Shown here one piece after another: positions 51,641-60,381 of a DNA stretch of 64,000 nt. The stretch lies in the NCBI RefSeq assembly GCF_020171985.1, contig NZ_JAIVAL010000009.1:1-64000 (forward strand). The letters are read 5' to 3'. A program made the translations under genes and the position numbers. The stretch is from Halobacillus halophilus. GTDB taxonomy: Bacteria > Bacillota > Bacilli > Bacillales > Halobacillaceae. The notes beneath the pieces were generated by a model, which was not told the origin of the DNA, searched no databases, and saw only the letters and a list, made by a program, of their open reading frames with translations. Numbering within the stretch: position 1 is the first letter of the stretch; each line of letters opens with the position of its first letter.

Positions 51641-53311
51641 TTAACTGCCCTGCACCTTCTCCTTCTCCTGTTCCTGCAGTTTCCGCCACAAGATTTTTCC
51701 ACTATTGGTTGTAGGAAATTCTTCTCGGAACTCCACCATTCTTGGATACTTATAAGCTGCCATCCGTTCTTTGGACCATGTGATAATCTCTTCTTCCGTC
51801 ACTTCTCCTTCGTATCCATCATTCAAAATGACAAACGCTTTAATATTTTCACCTTTCCGCGGATCTGGTACGCCCACTACACAAGTTTGCTGAACAGCGG
51901 GATGATCATACAGAGCTGATTCTACTTCGGTCGGCCAGACATTAAATCCAGAAGCATTGATCATCCGCTTCACTCGATCGACAATAAAGAAGTAGCCCTC
52001 CTCATCACAACGTCCGATATCTCCTGTCCGGAAAAATGACTTGCCGTCAATATCAATAAAAGCGCTTTCATTTTCATCTTCACGATTGTAATAACCGAGC
52101 ATGACCTGAGGACCGTTAACAATAATTTCTCCAATTTCCCCAGTCGGAACTTCCTCATTTGTGGCCGGATCAATAATCCGTGAATCCACATTAAAAGAAG
52201 GGATGCCAAGGCATTGAAGTTTCGGCCGATCAGGTGGATTGAAATGGGTTTGAGCAATGGTCTCAGACAGCCCGTATCCCTCCACAAATTCAAGCTCAGT
52301 TAGATTGTAGAGCTTTTCGCCAAGAGCTTTTGGAAAAGATGCTCCTCCGCCCGATATCGCATAAAGCGAGCTCAGATCCTCCGACTTAACATCAGGATTG
52401 GCAAGGAAATCAACCAGCATGGTGCTGATCGTCACCCAGTGTGTACACTGCTGATCGCGAATCAGCTGGCGGGCTGCTTCACGGTTCCATCTGGTCATAA
52501 CGACAATTTTATTCCCGCTGAAAATCGGCATCAGCATGCTGTGAATCATTCCGGTCACGTGAAATAGCGGAAGGGTGGCTAACGTACTTGAATCAGTAGT
52601 CGCGCGAGCCCAGTGATACGCACCAACGGTATTCGCCTGCACGGTACGATTCGTATGCATACACCCTTTTGGCAGGCCTGTCGTCCCAGATGTGTAAGGA
52701 AGTACAGCTAAGTCATCGGCTGCAATCAATTGATCCTGTGGTTCTGCTCTGCGTTTAAGAGCCTCCACCCATATATGCAGATGCTCTCCCGATAAAGATG
52801 CTCGTTCCGCCGAAACTTCTGGCGGAAGATAATCTCCCAGTTCATTTCCTTTATAGTCGGAGTAAGCAGCCACGATCAGATTTTCAAGCGACGTACTTTC
52901 TACTAACGGCTCGACAATTTCCATGAATTCCTGTCCAATTAAGGCATTTCTCATGGAACCATCCTTAATGTAGAATTCGAGCTCATTTGTTTTCAGCATC
53001 GGATTAATCGGTACGACAACTGCTCCTGCTCTTACGATGGCATAGTAACCAATAATGAACTGGGGAGAATTTTGCATGAATAATAGAATTTTCTCGCCTT
53101 TGGCGACTTCTAAGTATTGCTGCAAATAACCAGCCAGGTTATCGACTTCTGCCAAAAGTTCCTGGTATGTCATCGTTGCACCATAATAATAAATCGCTTC
53201 GTGATCGGGGTAACGCGCTGCAGATACTTTAAGATTGTCGTAAATAGATGTTTCCGGCACGGTAATCGTCTTCGTTAATTTCGGCCAGAAATCATAGTGC
53301 TTCGTTTTCAT
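51641..53311 (-). CDS. AMP-dependent acyl-CoA ligase (2)
   Basis: 556 residues. VLPYTSGTTGLPKGCMHTNR, EGYGLSETIAQTHFNPP, FRTGDIGRCDEEGYFFIVDRVKRMINASGFNVWP and the Lys in TNSGKILWRKL are intact. It differs clearly from ligase 1, so the two likely activate different acids. SD AAAGGAGAG before ATG 53311. Between an SDR gene and the Liv permease gene, which supports activation of the imported acid. Confidence 0.92.
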   Translation of the reverse strand: MKTKHYDFWPKLTKTITVPETSIYDNLKVSAARYPDHEAIYYYGATMTYQELLAEVDNLAGYLQQYLEVAKGEKILLFMQNSPQFIIGYYAIVRAGAVVVPINPMLKTNELEFYIKDGSMRNALIGQEFMEIVEPLVESTSLENLIVAAYSDYKGNELGDYLPPEVSAERASLSGEHLHIWVEALKRRAEPQDQLIAADDLAVLPYTSGTTGLPKGCMHTNRTVQANTVGAYHWARATTDSSTLATLPLFHVTGMIHSMLMPIFSGNKIVVMTRWNREAARQLIRDQQCTHWVTISTMLVDFLANPDVKSEDLSSLYAISGGGASFPKALGEKLYNLTELEFVEGYGLSETIAQTHFNPPDRPKLQCLGIPSFNVDSRIIDPATNEEVPTGEIGEIIVNGPQVMLGYYNREDENESAFIDIDGKSFFRTGDIGRCDEEGYFFIVDRVKRMINASGFNVWPTEVESALYDHPAVQQTCVVGVPDPRKGENIKAFVILNDGYEGEVTEEEIITWSKERMAAYKYPRMVEFREEFPTTNSGKILWRKLQEQEKEKVQGS

Positions 53312-53381
53312 GAAGATCTCTCCTTTTTCAATTCGGATCTAAAGGATTTTGTAAGCGTTTTCTTATTTAGCCAAAGAGAAA

Positions 53382-54158
53382 TTAAGTAATCATCCATCCG
53401 CCATCGACTAATAAATCTGATCCCGTCATATAGGAGGCTTCGTCTGAGGCAGCAAAAGTAATTACTTTTGCAATTTCTTCAGGCCTTCCCACTCGACTGA
53501 GCGCTGTATTGCGCTGAATGGCTTCTTCAAATCGTTTATTCTTTAGCCCTTCTTCTGTGAGGGGAGTTTCCGCAAAGCCAGGAGAAACTGAATTCACCCT
53601 GATTCCATAAGGAGCAAACTCCAGGGCCAGTGACTTGGTAAAATTGATGACCGCAGCTTTGGACGAGCTGTAATGAGGAATTTTAGCTCCTGCTTTATGT
53701 CCGGATAAAGAAGCCACATTTACGATCGACCGATTGACCTCTGTTGCCTCCTCCTTACCTTTGATCATGATACGCCCAAGTGCTTTCGAAACTAGATAAA
53801 CGCTTTTTAAATTTGTGTTCTGAATTCTGTCCCACTCCGATTCTTCCATATTTAGAATGCTAGAATTCCCTGAGGTGCCCGCATTGTTCACAAGAACGTG
53901 AATGTCTCCTGCCTTCTGCTCAATAAAACCAGCCAGCTCCTGTACTTCCTCTTCTTTCGTCACATCCGCCTGAAAAATATCAGCCGCTGGGTCACTCAGA
54001 CCTTCATTAATCTGCTGAGCTGCTCGCTCGAGCTTGGATACAGTCCGTCCCACTAGAATAACTTGAGCCCCCTCGGAGGCAAGTCGGGCAGCCGTCTGTT
54101 CGCCGATTCCGCTGCCCGCGCCTGTTACCACAGCTATCGTACCTTTAAATCTAGAAAT
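53382..54158 (-). CDS. short-chain dehydrogenase (SDR 1) with a probable ATT start codon
   Basis: About 258 residues if translation begins at ATT 54158 (reads I/M-SRFKGTIAVVTGAGSGIG). That codon is seven bases after AAGGAGAG, the only SD in the region. The first ordinary start is GTG 54131, which has no SD and would cut into strand 1 of the Rossmann fold, leaving VTGAGSGIGEQTA without its strand. Other motifs are NNAG, the Ser and YSSSKAAVINFTK catalytic pair, and the FabG-like end GSDLLVDGGWMIT. Probably a 3-hydroxyacyl-CoA dehydrogenase or related. Closely spaced with the thioesterase upstream. Confidence 0.88.
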   Translation of the reverse strand: MSRFKGTIAVVTGAGSGIGEQTAARLASEGAQVILVGRTVSKLERAAQQINEGLSDPAADIFQADVTKEEEVQELAGFIEQKAGDIHVLVNNAGTSGNSSILNMEESEWDRIQNTNLKSVYLVSKALGRIMIKGKEEATEVNRSIVNVASLSGHKAGAKIPHYSSSKAAVINFTKSLALEFAPYGIRVNSVSPGFAETPLTEEGLKNKRFEEAIQRNTALSRVGRPEEIAKVITFAASDEASYMTGSDLLVDGGWMIT

Positions 54159-54178
54159 GGTTGATCTCTCCTTTCTGC

Positions 54179-54586
54179 TTATGAACTCTGAACAAGATGA
54201 CTTTCAAGTGCGTCACGCAAATGTTGAGGGATAATTTCACTTTTCTGCGCTTCATAATTAAAATGAACGACTACGGCTTCGGAATTTGCAATCCGTTCTC
54301 CCGTATCGGCTGCTTCTATACTATGAGTAAAGTAGAAGCTGCTGTTTCCAATGTGTGATACCCAGGAAGACACGATCAATTCCTGCCCAAAATAAGCCTG
54401 ACTGACAAAATCGCATTTCGTGGAAGCCAAAATGAACTGCCCAGCTGAGTTCAGCTTTTCCGGAATCACTTCCTGAAAGAATTTCCCCCGGGCTTCCTCT
54501 AGATAAATGAAATAACTCGTATTGTTTACGTGTCCTGCCATATCCGTTTCACAGAACCTTACTCTCACTCGTATTTCATGATTCAA
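54179..54586 (-). CDS. YbgC/FadM-type hotdog thioesterase
   Basis: 135 residues with a TTG start at 54586, behind GGGAGGGTGA. RVRFCETDMAGHVNNTSYFIYLEEARGKFF carries the active-site Asp of this branch. It hydrolyses acyl-CoA, releasing CoA. First gene after the candidate operator at 54600, and the SDR follows 21 bases after its stop. Confidence 0.88.
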   Translation of the reverse strand: MNHEIRVRVRFCETDMAGHVNNTSYFIYLEEARGKFFQEVIPEKLNSAGQFILASTKCDFVSQAYFGQELIVSSWVSHIGNSSFYFTHSIEAADTGERIANSEAVVVHFNYEAQKSEIIPQHLRDALESHLVQSS

Positions 54587-54599
54587 ATGTCACCCTCCC

Positions 54600-54618
54600 T
54601 TCTAACCGGTTAGTATCC
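54600..54618 (-). promoter_or_regulatory. candidate TetR operator in front of the thioesterase gene
   Basis: Contains the perfect 12 bp palindrome CTAACCGGTTAG (54602-54613). On the minus strand the stretch reads GGATACTAACCGGTTAGAA, sharing ATACTAACC with 61596-61617. It touches the SD of the thioesterase gene and lies 40 bases past the stop of the tetR gene. Confidence 0.6.
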
Positions 54619-54653
54619 TTTGAATAAACCCCTCCATAAGGGAAGCGACCTCG

Positions 54654-55223
54654 TTAGTCGCTTTTATTAATTCCATTTAAAAGGATCTCTACATAAATAT
54701 CTGTGAGTTCTTCAGCTGATACCTCCCCCTCAGGGTTAAACCAGTAATAACTCCAGTTTGTCATTCCTAGTATTCCGCGCGTAACCATATCGGCATGGAG
54801 ATCTTCCTGAAACTCTCCTTTACGGATACCTTCTTCCACAAGCTGCTGTAGATTTTTGCGAAATTGGTCTCTTTTTTCAACATTCTGCTCCAGGTACTTG
54901 GGGCCCAAATTACGCATTTCGCGGAAAAAGATCCTCGCGCTTTTTTTCCGCTCGTTAATACTTTGCAGAACCATATAAATCATCGCACGCAGCTTTTCCC
55001 TGGAATCTTTAGCCTCATCCTGAAGAATTTCATCCTGCTTATTAAGGAGAAATTCAATGAAGTTTAAGTGAATCGTCGTTAACAATTCCTGTTTATTGGT
55101 GAAATAATAATAGAAGGTACCTTTGGTGACTCCAAGTTCGTCGACGATTTCCTGAATCGACGTTTCCGTGAAGCCTTTTTTGTCAAATAGATGAATGCTC
55201 ACATCAATCATTTTCTGTTTCAT
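54654..55223 (-). CDS. TetR family regulator of the acyl-CoA island
   Basis: 189 residues. Helix-turn-helix at about 17-48: GFTETSIQEIVDELGVTKGT followed by FYYYFTNKQELL. C-terminal half is a helical ligand pocket, FadR/YsiA-like in length and pattern. Members that sit among acyl-CoA genes are usually repressors released by acyl-CoA. Two related palindromes nearby (54600 and 61596) are the likely targets. Same strand as its neighbours. Confidence 0.88.
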   Translation of the reverse strand: MKQKMIDVSIHLFDKKGFTETSIQEIVDELGVTKGTFYYYFTNKQELLTTIHLNFIEFLLNKQDEILQDEAKDSREKLRAMIYMVLQSINERKKSARIFFREMRNLGPKYLEQNVEKRDQFRKNLQQLVEEGIRKGEFQEDLHADMVTRGILGMTNWSYYWFNPEGEVSAEELTDIYVEILLNGINKSD

Positions 55224-55295
55224 CGCTGCATTGTCCTCTCGTTTAGGGATGATACGTTATTATAACATTCCTAAATTACACGAAAACGATGGATT

Positions 55296-56468
55296 TCATC
55301 CACGTTCAAGAACCATGGCAATTCCTTGACCACCGCCAATGCATGCTGTAACTAAAGCGTATTGCCCGTCCCTTCGTTTCAATTCATAAATGGCTTTAGT
55401 GGCAAGAATGGCTCCTGTTGCTCCAAGAGGATGCCCATGAGCAATCGCTCCTCCATTAACATTCACTTTCTCAAGATCCATCTCCATTTCTCTATTACAA
55501 GCAAGCACCTGTGCAGCAAACGCTTCGTTAATCTCGATAATGTCCATATCATCTAATCCAAGACCCGTCTGCTCCAATACTTTCTGAGTGGCAGGCACAG
55601 GACCGATTCCCATAATATTCGGGTCTACTCCGGCAACAGTGCAAGCCTTCACAGTGGCTAATGGAGTCAAGCCTGCTTCCTCTGCTTTTTCTCTCGACAT
55701 AACCATTAGAGCAGAAGCAGCATCATTTAAACCGGAGCTGTTTCCAGCGGTTACCGTTCCTTCTTCAAGAAAAGCCGGACGTAATTTGGCCATGCCCTCC
55801 ACCGTTGAATCGGGTCTTGGGTGTTCATCTACCTTAAATTGAATAGTGGCGCCTTTTCGAACTGGTATCTCAAGCGGTACGATCTGCTCTTCAAAGCGCC
55901 CTTCCTCTATCGCCGTTCCCATTCTCTGCTGGCTTTGCTGAGCGAATTGATCTTGTTCTTCTCTTGGAATGCTATACTTCTCAGCAAGATTTTCAGCCGT
56001 AATCCCCATTGGAGGATCACCAATCTCTTTTGGCGCCAGCTGTGATTTCATAAACTTAGGGGGAACCGGGCTGAAAGCTCTTTGTGGACGCTCCATCAAA
56101 TAAGGAGCCTGGCTCATACTCTCCGTGCCGCCCGCCACATAGACATCGCCGCTTCCTGCACGAATGGCCTGCGAAGCGAGATATATCGCATTGAGACCTG
56201 AGCCGCATTGCCTGTCCACTGTTAAGCCAGGAAGGTTAATAGACAGCCCTGACTGTAATGCCGAGAGACGAGCCACATTGCCACCACCGCTTAACACGTT
56301 TCCCATAATCACATCTTCAATCATATCCACATCGACTCCAGCTCGTTTGACTGCTTCCTTAATCACTTCTGCTCCAAGGACATGAGCTGGTACCTTGGCG
56401 AGTGTTCCTCCCTGTTTGCCGATAGCCGTTCGTACTGCTGATACAATCACCGCATCACGTTCTCTCAT
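55296..56468 (-). CDS. acetyl-CoA C-acetyltransferase (thiolase 2)
   Basis: 390 residues. Nucleophile in LTVDRQCGSGLNAIYLASQA (Cys88), GGTESMSQAPYLM, His in NEAFAAQVLACN, GHPLGATGAILATKA and second Cys in VTACIGGGQGIA. All catalytic residues present. It is 44% or so alike by eye with thiolase 1 but clearly a separate paralogue. It cleaves a 3-ketoacyl-CoA or makes acetoacetyl-CoA. A repeat fragment lies in the 240 bp gap upstream. Confidence 0.93.
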   Translation of the reverse strand: MRERDAVIVSAVRTAIGKQGGTLAKVPAHVLGAEVIKEAVKRAGVDVDMIEDVIMGNVLSGGGNVARLSALQSGLSINLPGLTVDRQCGSGLNAIYLASQAIRAGSGDVYVAGGTESMSQAPYLMERPQRAFSPVPPKFMKSQLAPKEIGDPPMGITAENLAEKYSIPREEQDQFAQQSQQRMGTAIEEGRFEEQIVPLEIPVRKGATIQFKVDEHPRPDSTVEGMAKLRPAFLEEGTVTAGNSSGLNDAASALMVMSREKAEEAGLTPLATVKACTVAGVDPNIMGIGPVPATQKVLEQTGLGLDDMDIIEINEAFAAQVLACNREMEMDLEKVNVNGGAIAHGHPLGATGAILATKAIYELKRRDGQYALVTACIGGGQGIAMVLERG

Positions 56469-56544
56469 AATGTCACCCCTCTATTATTTGTATCCGTTAA
56501 AATTCCGTATTGATCTTCCAGTTAAGCTCCCTTTTCTGTATGTA

Positions 56545-56657
56545 TCGACCCTACCTCGTGTAGGGCCGCAGGAAAGCGAGTTGTTTCCGTATCCAGCCCC
56601 TTTTTATATCAGCAACGGACCTAAGATATCTCGAAACTGAGTCTTTACAGTAATGGG
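56545..56657 (-). repeat. dispersed intergenic repeat, partial copy 6
   Basis: Carries CGACCCTACCTCGTGTAGGG, CCGCAGGAAAGCGAGTTGTT and the shared end TATCTCGAAACTGAGTCTTT followed by ACAGTAATGGG. About half of the full element is present. It sits inside the acyl-CoA island between SDR 2 and thiolase 2. Confidence 0.75.
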
Positions 56658-56707
56658 TCTTATTGTTTATAAGTCTTTATGAAAACAAATGCTTAACAGA
56701 GCTTTTT

Positions 56708-57481
56708 TCACATGGCATGTGTGCCGCCATCCACGATGATGACGTCACCTGTAATATGATCAGAAGCCGCGGAGCTTAAGAAAATAGCCGCTCCTTTTAG
56801 ATCATCTTCACTTCCGAATTTGCGTAAGGGCGTGCCTTCCAAAAAGGCATCTCCGCCTCTTTCCATAAGTACTTTGGACATCTTTGTCGGGAAAAATCCT
56901 GGAGCAATTGCATTCACACATATTCCCCGTGGCCCCCACTTCACAGCAAGATCCTTGGTGAAGGTAAGAACAGCTCCTTTACTTGAATTATAGCCAATCG
57001 TGTCCATGTATTTTGGATCTGATCCTTTTAAACCGGCCACAGATGAAATGTTAATGATCTTCCCGGACCCTTGCTCGAGCATAACTTTTCCTGCGATTTG
57101 AGACATGAGGAATGTGCCTGTCACATTCACGTTAAATACTTTCTGCCAGGCTTCAAGCGGCATTTCCTCTGCCGGAGCTCCCCAGGTCGCACCGCTATTA
57201 TTTACTAATATATCGATACGTCCAAAATGTTGGACAGTTTCGTCCACGACCTTCTGCATACTGTCGGGATTTGTAACATCACATTCAAAAGCAAGCGAGT
57301 CTACCCCAAGTTCCTTTAATTGACTGCTTACTTCCTGGCAGGCATCCAGCTTACGTGAGCAAACCACAACGTGGGCACCTGATTCCGCAAAGCCCTCTGC
57401 GATTTGTTTACCAAGTCCCCGTCCTCCTCCAGTCACAATGGCCACTTTATCCGTAAGATCAAAAAGCAGTTTAGCGTGCAT
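56708..57481 (-). CDS. short-chain dehydrogenase (SDR 2)
   Basis: 257 residues from ATG 57481 (SD GGAGTGG), overlapping the dehydrogenase stop by 11 bases; the frame is open 39 codons further but that part is the neighbour gene in another frame. [27 protein letters not shown], the Ser and [13 protein letters not shown], and [15 protein letters not shown]. Likely NADP- or NAD-dependent 3-hydroxyacyl-CoA oxidation, in the same operon as ACAD 3 and the MaoC pair. Confidence 0.9.
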   Translation of the reverse strand: MHAKLLFDLTDKVAIVTGGGRGLGKQIAEGFAESGAHVVVCSRKLDACQEVSSQLKELGVDSLAFECDVTNPDSMQKVVDETVQHFGRIDILVNNSGATWGAPAEEMPLEAWQKVFNVNVTGTFLMSQIAGKVMLEQGSGKIINISSVAGLKGSDPKYMDTIGYNSSKGAVLTFTKDLAVKWGPRGICVNAIAPGFFPTKMSKVLMERGGDAFLEGTPLRKFGSEDDLKGAAIFLSSAASDHITGDVIIVDGGTHAM

Positions 57482-58700
57482 ATTCGCCACTCCGATCCTG
57501 CGTCTTTTTAAGCTCATATTTAGCAACTGCGCGTCGATGGACTTCGTCTGGCCCATCCGCCAATCGCAGCGTCCGTATATTTGCCCACTGCGACGCAAGA
57601 ATCGTATCCTGACTTACGCCCGCTGCACCAAACGCTTGAATCGCGCGGTCAATGACTTTAAGCGCCATATTCGGTGCCACCACTTTGATCATGGCAATCT
57701 CCGCCTTCGCTTCTTTGTTTCCGACCGTATCCATCATATGAGCTGCTTTTAACGTAAGAAGCCTCGCCTGCTCAATTTCGATTCTTGAGTCCGCAATCCA
57801 TTCACGAATCACACCCTGATCCGCAAGCTTTTTCCCAAACGTTTCGCGCTCCTGCACCCTTGTACACATTTCTTCCAGCGCTCGTTCTGCTGCTCCAATC
57901 GTTCTCATGCAGTGATGAATTCTTCCTGGTCCCAGTCTGCCTTGAGCAATGGCAAACCCTTTTCCCTCTCCCCAAATCAAATTGGAAGCAGGAACTCGAA
58001 CGTCTGTAAATTCAATCTCCGCGTGTCCGTGTGGGGCATGATCGTAGCCAAAAACCGGAAGTGTCCGTTTAATCGTCACTCCCCTGGCATCAAGTGGAAC
58101 CAGAATCATCGACTGCTGGTCATATTTAGGAGCATCCGGATCGTTTTTTCCCATAACAATACTAATTTTGCAGCGAGGATCTCCCGCACCGGAGGACCAC
58201 CATTTCGTTCCGTTGATCACGTATTCGTCCCCGACTCGTTCTATACTCGTTTGAATATTTGTCGCATCAGAGGAGGCAGCATCCGGCTCCGTCATAGAAA
58301 AGCAGGAACGGATTTCCCCATTTAATAAAGGACGCAGCCACTGGTCTTTCTGTTCCTGAGTGCCATATCGCTCCAATACTTCCATGTTTCCTGTGTCCGG
58401 AGCAGCACAGTTGAACACTTCTGGCGCGATGCTCGATCGGCCCATAATTTCGCATAAAGGAGCGTACTCCAGGTTGGAAAGACCCGCCCCCCGTTCACTA
58501 TCTGGTAAAAACAAATTCCATAACCCGGCTTCTTTGGCCTTCCCTTTCAATTCCTCCATTATAGGCGGCACATCGGCAAAACGGTCCTGCTGATTAAGCT
58601 GGGATTCATAAACCGCTTCATTGGGATAAATATAGTCGTTCATAAAGGTATTCAATTTTTTCTGAAGCTCTTTCACTTTATGTGAGTACTCAAAATCCAT
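57471..58700 (-). CDS. acyl-CoA dehydrogenase (3), ACAD10/11-like
   Basis: 409 residues. [19 protein letters not shown] is the FAD motif variant of this branch. The region with the catalytic base reads [19 protein letters not shown], with Asp where short-chain enzymes have YEG. Such GPDEVH enzymes act on bulky, branched or hydroxylated acyl-CoAs. SD GGAGGG before ATG 58700. Next to the two MaoC genes and SDR 2. Confidence 0.9.
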   Translation of the reverse strand: MDFEYSHKVKELQKKLNTFMNDYIYPNEAVYESQLNQQDRFADVPPIMEELKGKAKEAGLWNLFLPDSERGAGLSNLEYAPLCEIMGRSSIAPEVFNCAAPDTGNMEVLERYGTQEQKDQWLRPLLNGEIRSCFSMTEPDAASSDATNIQTSIERVGDEYVINGTKWWSSGAGDPRCKISIVMGKNDPDAPKYDQQSMILVPLDARGVTIKRTLPVFGYDHAPHGHAEIEFTDVRVPASNLIWGEGKGFAIAQGRLGPGRIHHCMRTIGAAERALEEMCTRVQERETFGKKLADQGVIREWIADSRIEIEQARLLTLKAAHMMDTVGNKEAKAEIAMIKVVAPNMALKVIDRAIQAFGAAGVSQDTILASQWANIRTLRLADGPDEVHRRAVAKYELKKTQDRSGEYAR

Positions 58701-58725
58701 GGATTTGTCCCTCCGTTACCCCGTT

Positions 58726-59145
58726 TTATGTAGCTGCTGTAATAAAACGCTTACAAAATACGACATTTCCTTTGATGACATCCCTGCCATCCTGGTTAGC
58801 GGCACGGACAGAGAAGGATAGTTCTTCTTCTCCTTGTTCATCAAGAACCGCATGGAGCGTAATCACATCGTTCAGGAAAACCATTCCTTTAAAGCGGATC
58901 GAATAGTCCTGGATAAAACCTTCCTCAAAATAAGGAGTGAACAGCTTGGCTAAGTTTCCCATCGTCCACATGCCGTGAGCAATAATACCTGGAAGACCAG
59001 CCTTTTCTGCTTCCTCATCAATCGTGTGGATCGGATTGTAGTCTCCTGACGCGCCCGCATATTTAATAAGATCAAGCCTGGATACAGGAGGAAGCGTGAT
59101 CGCCTCGAGTGATTCGCCCACTTGCAAACCCTTTAATCCAGTCAT
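58726..59145 (-). CDS. MaoC-type hydratase, catalytic half
   Basis: 139 residues. Hotdog fold with the hydratase motif YAGASGDYNPIHTIDEEAEK (catalytic Asp and His) and IAHGMWTMGNLAKLF. Adds water to a trans-2-enoyl-CoA. It starts inside the ATGA end of the N-terminal-like partner gene (59142), so the two products probably form one hydratase, like the split ChsH-type enzymes of actinobacteria. No crotonase-type hydratase is present in the island, so this pair is its only hydratase. Confidence 0.88.
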   Translation of the reverse strand: MTGLKGLQVGESLEAITLPPVSRLDLIKYAGASGDYNPIHTIDEEAEKAGLPGIIAHGMWTMGNLAKLFTPYFEEGFIQDYSIRFKGMVFLNDVITLHAVLDEQGEEELSFSVRAANQDGRDVIKGNVVFCKRFITAAT

Positions 59146-59576
59146 ACCGTCATCCCCTTTCGCACTGCTTCCGTGATGATAACCACCTGCTCTTCTGAAA
59201 AAATAAGTTTGCCTTCTGGATCTTCGCCGTACCTCTTCACTTTTAAAAATCCCATATTTCCGCTTTTACCACTGCGTTCATAGTAATCTTCTACTTCGGC
59301 GTAGCATAGAATCTCTTCTTCTACAAAAAGCGGCCGCTCGTAATGATAGTTTTGTTCGCCGTGAATCAATCCTTTATTCGGCAGGTTCAACTCTTCAATA
59401 TTTCCGTAGTCAAATACTCTTGGAAACGTCGGCGGTGCTATATTGCGGGAATAATTTTCTTCATCTGTATAAATCGGATGTAAATCTCCGATAGCTTCCG
59501 CGAATTTTTTCACGGCCCCTCGCTCTACTCGATTTTTTACCTTTTCAGACCTTTTGCCAATCGTATGCTCAAACAT
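59142..59576 (-). CDS. MaoC-like partner, FAS1-like dehydratase domain
   Basis: 144 residues. Matches the non-catalytic N-terminal half of double-hotdog hydratases: VERGAVKKFAEAIGDLHPIY, APPTFPRVF and LIHGEQNYHYERPLFVEEE. The catalytic Asp/His pair of the partner is absent. It overlaps the catalytic half by four bases, so equal amounts should be made. SD GGGGAGG before ATG 59576. Confidence 0.88.
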   Translation of the reverse strand: MFEHTIGKRSEKVKNRVERGAVKKFAEAIGDLHPIYTDEENYSRNIAPPTFPRVFDYGNIEELNLPNKGLIHGEQNYHYERPLFVEEEILCYAEVEDYYERSGKSGNMGFLKVKRYGEDPEGKLIFSEEQVVIITEAVRKGMTV

Positions 59577-59594
59577 AGTCAGCTTCCTCCCCTA

Positions 59595-60359
59595 TTAGTC
59601 TTTAGGACCTCCGGCCACATAAATAACCTGGCCATTTACAAACGATGAACGCTCATCAGCATAAAAAGCAACGGCGTTGGCAATATCCTCTGGTTTACCA
59701 CTCCGCCCAGCCGGGATTTTCTCCACGCTTGCCTGTACCAAATCCTCGAACGAAATCCCGATTCGGGCAGCTGTTTCCTTCGTCATTTCCGTTTCTATGA
59801 ACCCTGGAGCTACAGCGTTTGCCGTAATTCCGAATTTGCCTAACTCAATCGCAAGGGTCTTGGTGAAGCCCTGCAGACCTGCTTTCGCTGTTGCATAGTT
59901 TGCCTGTCCGCGATTACCCAGGGCCGACGTTGATGAAATATTAATAATCCGTCCATATTTATTTTCAACCATATACTTTTGTACCGCGCGTGCTGAGTTA
60001 AATGACCCTTTTAAGTGAACATCCATCACTGTATCCCAGTCGGAATCGGTCATTTTAAACAGCATATTGTCACGAATAACCCCGGCGTTATTAACAAGAA
60101 TATCAACCGCTCCGAATTTCTCATGAACCTCCTGAACAGCCGCTTCCACTTGACTGAACTCTACGACATTGGCTGTTTTGCAGTAAATATCAAAACCAGC
60201 TTCCTTAAATTCACTCTCCACTTCCTGCAGTGCCTCTTCGTTCACATCTATAATGGCTACATTAGCCCCTTCTTCCGCGAAACGACGCGCAATTCCCTTC
60301 CCGATCCCACGGCTTCCTCCGGTTACAAATGCGGTTCTTCCTTTAAACTGATTTCCCAT
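59595..60359 (-). CDS. FabG-type short-chain dehydrogenase (SDR 3)
   Basis: 254 residues. TAFVTGGSRGIGKGIARRF, NNAGVIRDNML, the Ser and YATAKAGLQGFTKTLAIELG, and VNGQVIYVAGGPKD. Of the three SDRs it is closest to FabG. In this setting it more likely oxidises 3-hydroxyacyl-CoA than serves fatty acid synthesis. SD GGGAGG before ATG 60359; follows ACAD 4 closely. Confidence 0.9.
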   Translation of the reverse strand: MGNQFKGRTAFVTGGSRGIGKGIARRFAEEGANVAIIDVNEEALQEVESEFKEAGFDIYCKTANVVEFSQVEAAVQEVHEKFGAVDILVNNAGVIRDNMLFKMTDSDWDTVMDVHLKGSFNSARAVQKYMVENKYGRIINISSTSALGNRGQANYATAKAGLQGFTKTLAIELGKFGITANAVAPGFIETEMTKETAARIGISFEDLVQASVEKIPAGRSGKPEDIANAVAFYADERSSFVNGQVIYVAGGPKD

Positions 60360-60381
60360 GTTGATTTTCCTCCCTTAATAT

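Noticed and set aside
54620-54650. Hairpin AAGCGAC/GTCGCTT at the end of tetR as a terminator
   Set aside because: On the tetR strand no T-run follows; only the other strand shows TTTTA, so a terminator for tetR is not supported.
57482-57598. 39-codon N-terminal extension of SDR 2
   Set aside because: It overlaps the end of ACAD 3 in another frame; the SDR fold starts at ATG 57481, which has an SD.
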